Origin: Wohlfahrtiimonas sp.
GTDB taxonomy: Bacteria > Pseudomonadota > Gammaproteobacteria > Cardiobacteriales > Wohlfahrtiimonadaceae
Length of the DNA: 24,691 nt
Direction of reading: 5' to 3'
Assembly: GCA_030149965.1 (NCBI GenBank)
Contig: JASLHB010000084.1
Location: 1-24,691 of the forward strand
Of the stretch, positions 23,126 through 24,691 are shown piece by piece. Position 1 is the stretch's first letter, and every line of letters begins with the position of its first letter. The translations under genes were made by a program, and so were the position numbers. The notes beneath the pieces are model-generated. The model was not told the origin of the DNA. It made no database searches and saw only the letters and a list, made by a program, of their open reading frames with translations.

Positions 23126-24691
23126 ATGGCTAATGAAGCTAAAGATATGAAGCGTCGCGATCTTCTCAAAATGATCGGAGCGACAGCGGGCGGGGTTGCA
23201 CTTTATAATTCAATGATGGCATTCGGCATGTTGAATAAAAGCGACTTCAGTGGCACACCAAACTTAACAAATGCGCCAAAAGGTTCGACTGTTTTGATTT
23301 TGGGTGCAGGTTTAGCTGGTTTAGTTGCTGCTTATGAATTGAAAAAAGCAGGCTACAAAGTTAAAATTTTAGACTTTAATAATCGCGTAGGTGGCCGTGC
23401 TTGGTCATTACGTGGTGGCGATGAATACACTGAATTGGGTGGTTACACTCAAAAATGTGAATTCGATGAAGGTTTATACTTCAATCCAGGTCCATGGAGA
23501 ATTCCTTACCATCACCAAGGTTATTTGCATTATGCACGCGAATTTGGCGTACAAATGCAACCATTCCAACAAACTAACCAAAATGCTTACTTGCATAACT
23601 CAAAAGCATTTGATGGTAAACCACAAAGATATCGTGAAATTTTCTCAGATTTCCGTGGCCACACAAATGAATTGTTAGCAAAATCAATCAATCAAAACCA
23701 ATTAGATGATTCTTTGACTAAAGAAAATAAAGAAATTCTTTTGGAAGCATTGAAAGATTGGGGCGCTTTAGATAAAAATTATCGTTACACTGGTGAAACA
23801 GGTTCTCATTACCGTGGTTGGGCAACACCAGCTGGTGCAACACATGGCGATATCGCATCACAACCAATTAATTTAGATAATATTTTATCTTCAAATTTAT
23901 GGTCTGTGTTGAATATGCATTTCAATATTGAATTTGGCTCAACAATTTTCCAACCAGTTGGCGGTATGGATCAGTTGCCAAAAGCAATTGCTAAAGATTT
24001 AATGTCAGACATCCAATTGAATTCAAAAGTTATTGAAATTAATCAAGATGATAAAGGCGTTAAAGTTACTTACGTTGATATGGCTGATGGCGATAAAGAG
24101 AAAGTAGAAACTGCTGAATGGTGTGTTTGTACAATTCCTTTCTCAGTATTGGCACAAATCAAAAATAACTTGAGTCGTAAAGTTAAAGACGGTATTGCTG
24201 CTGTTCATTATGCAACAAGCTTCAAAGCTGGTGTTCAGTTCAATCGCCGTTTCTGGGAAGAAGACGAACAAATCTACGGTGGTATCACATTCACAGATTT
24301 GGATATCGGTCAGATTTCTTACCCAAGTACTGATTACTTCTCAAAAGGTAAAGGCGTTGTATTAGCAGCTTACCAATTTGGTATTAATTCATTCGATTTC
24401 TCTGCAAGAACTCCAGAAAACCGTTTGGCTAAAGTGATGGAAGATTTCAATAAAATCCATCCTCAAGGTAAAACTGAATTTGATAAAGGTATTTCTGTTG
24501 CATGGCACCGTAATCCAGGCACATTGGGTTGTTATGGTTTATGGACTGAAACAACTCGTGACAAACATTTCAAAGATGTTTCAACGATGGATAACCGCGT
24601 TGTGTTGGCAGGTGAACATGTTTCTTACATTCCTGCGTGGCAAGAAGGTGCGATTTTGTCTTCATTAGAAGCAATTCGCCAATTGAACGAC
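23126..24691 (+). CDS. Tat-exported flavin amine/amino-acid oxidase (3' end outside window)
   Basis: FAD-dependent oxidase of the flavin monoamine oxidase/L-amino-acid oxidase superfamily; 522 codons are present and the frame is open at the window end. The N-terminus has a twin-arginine motif KRRDLLK (9-15) and a weakly hydrophobic stretch, indicating folded export or membrane anchoring; no clear AxA cleavage site is seen. The dinucleotide-binding GAGLAG is at 60-65 and the RVGGR fingerprint at 87-91. Near the end LAGEHVSYIPAWQEGAI is the second FAD contact typical of the family, so only a few residues should be missing. A purine-rich SD (GGGGTAAGGGG) precedes the ATG. The substrate (amine or amino acid) cannot be told; FNR-type boxes upstream suggest oxygen-responsive control. 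Confidence 0.88.
   Translation, partial: MANEAKDMKRRDLLKMIGATAGGVALYNSMMAFGMLNKSDFSGTPNLTNAPKGSTVLILGAGLAGLVAAYELKKAGYKVKILDFNNRVGGRAWSLRGGDEYTELGGYTQKCEFDEGLYFNPGPWRIPYHHQGYLHYAREFGVQMQPFQQTNQNAYLHNSKAFDGKPQRYREIFSDFRGHTNELLAKSINQNQLDDSLTKENKEILLEALKDWGALDKNYRYTGETGSHYRGWATPAGATHGDIASQPINLDNILSSNLWSVLNMHFNIEFGSTIFQPVGGMDQLPKAIAKDLMSDIQLNSKVIEINQDDKGVKVTYVDMADGDKEKVETAEWCVCTIPFSVLAQIKNNLSRKVKDGIAAVHYATSFKAGVQFNRRFWEEDEQIYGGITFTDLDIGQISYPSTDYFSKGKGVVLAAYQFGINSFDFSARTPENRLAKVMEDFNKIHPQGKTEFDKGISVAWHRNPGTLGCYGLWTETTRDKHFKDVSTMDNRVVLAGEHVSYIPAWQEGAILSSLEAIRQLND

Noticed and set aside
23391..23678. 95-codon open frame within the flavin oxidase
   Set aside because: It is a shadow frame of the same oxidase gene; no SD and no protein-like pattern.
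24480..24668. 62-codon open frame within the flavin oxidase
   Set aside because: It is out of frame with an uninterrupted, clearly homologous long reading frame.

Overview
The window is an ordinary-looking chromosomal stretch of an AT-rich Gram-negative bacterium, most likely a gammaproteobacterium. The pointers are the order def-fmt-rsmB-DUF4390 protein-NtrY-type kinase, a YhhQ-type queuosine-precursor transporter, and TdcB/TdcC proteins that read very close to the enterobacterial ones. A Cardiobacteriales-type host (Wohlfahrtiimonas or Ignatzschineria) is a guess from composition and gene content, not something the sequence proves. There is no IS element, CRISPR array, rRNA or tRNA in the window.

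Region 1 (1-6977, + strand) is a tightly packed run: the 3' part of def, then fmt, rsmB, a secreted DUF4390 protein, a large NtrY-like membrane histidine kinase, and argH, closed by a clear Rho-independent terminator. Stops and starts overlap or abut up to the kinase. The response regulator (NtrX) that usually follows this kinase is not there; argH follows instead.

Region 2 (6979-7725) is a compact salvage unit: a sigma70 promoter that starts right at the argH terminator, a preQ1-I riboswitch whose pseudoknot captures the ribosome binding site, and yhhQ. It converges on and overlaps the tail of comEC. Region 3 (7685-10533, - strand) is an unknown two-helix membrane protein followed by comEC, with a good promoter upstream; the ComEC metallo-beta-lactamase-like domain has lost some of its metal-binding residues.

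Region 4 (10721-17749, + strand) is a de novo purine cluster, purE-purK-purC-purF-purM-purN-purH, driven by a near-consensus promoter. The gene order and the protein sequences resemble the Bacillus/Lactobacillus pur operon rather than the dispersed enterobacterial genes. PurF is the Bacillus type, with a propeptide ending just before the catalytic Cys and the four cysteines of a [4Fe-4S] cluster. A strong terminator-like hairpin sits inside the cluster between purM and purN. purB, purL (or purSQL) and purD must lie elsewhere.

Region 5 (17750-18478) is a 729-base gap with a long hairpin, a possible decayed cysteine-rich reading frame on the - strand, and several palindromes in front of the threonine genes. 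Region 6 (18479-22363) is a threonine/serine catabolic block, tdcB-tdcC-ridA(tdcF-like), followed after a terminator by a second, closely related tdcB copy with its own terminator. The transporter imports the amino acid, TdcB deaminates it to a 2-oxo acid through enamine/imine intermediates, and RidA clears those intermediates.

Region 7 (22383-24691) holds a small VOC-fold protein with its own terminator, then a 320-base leader carrying two FNR-type boxes, and a Tat-exported flavin amine/amino-acid oxidase that runs off the window end.
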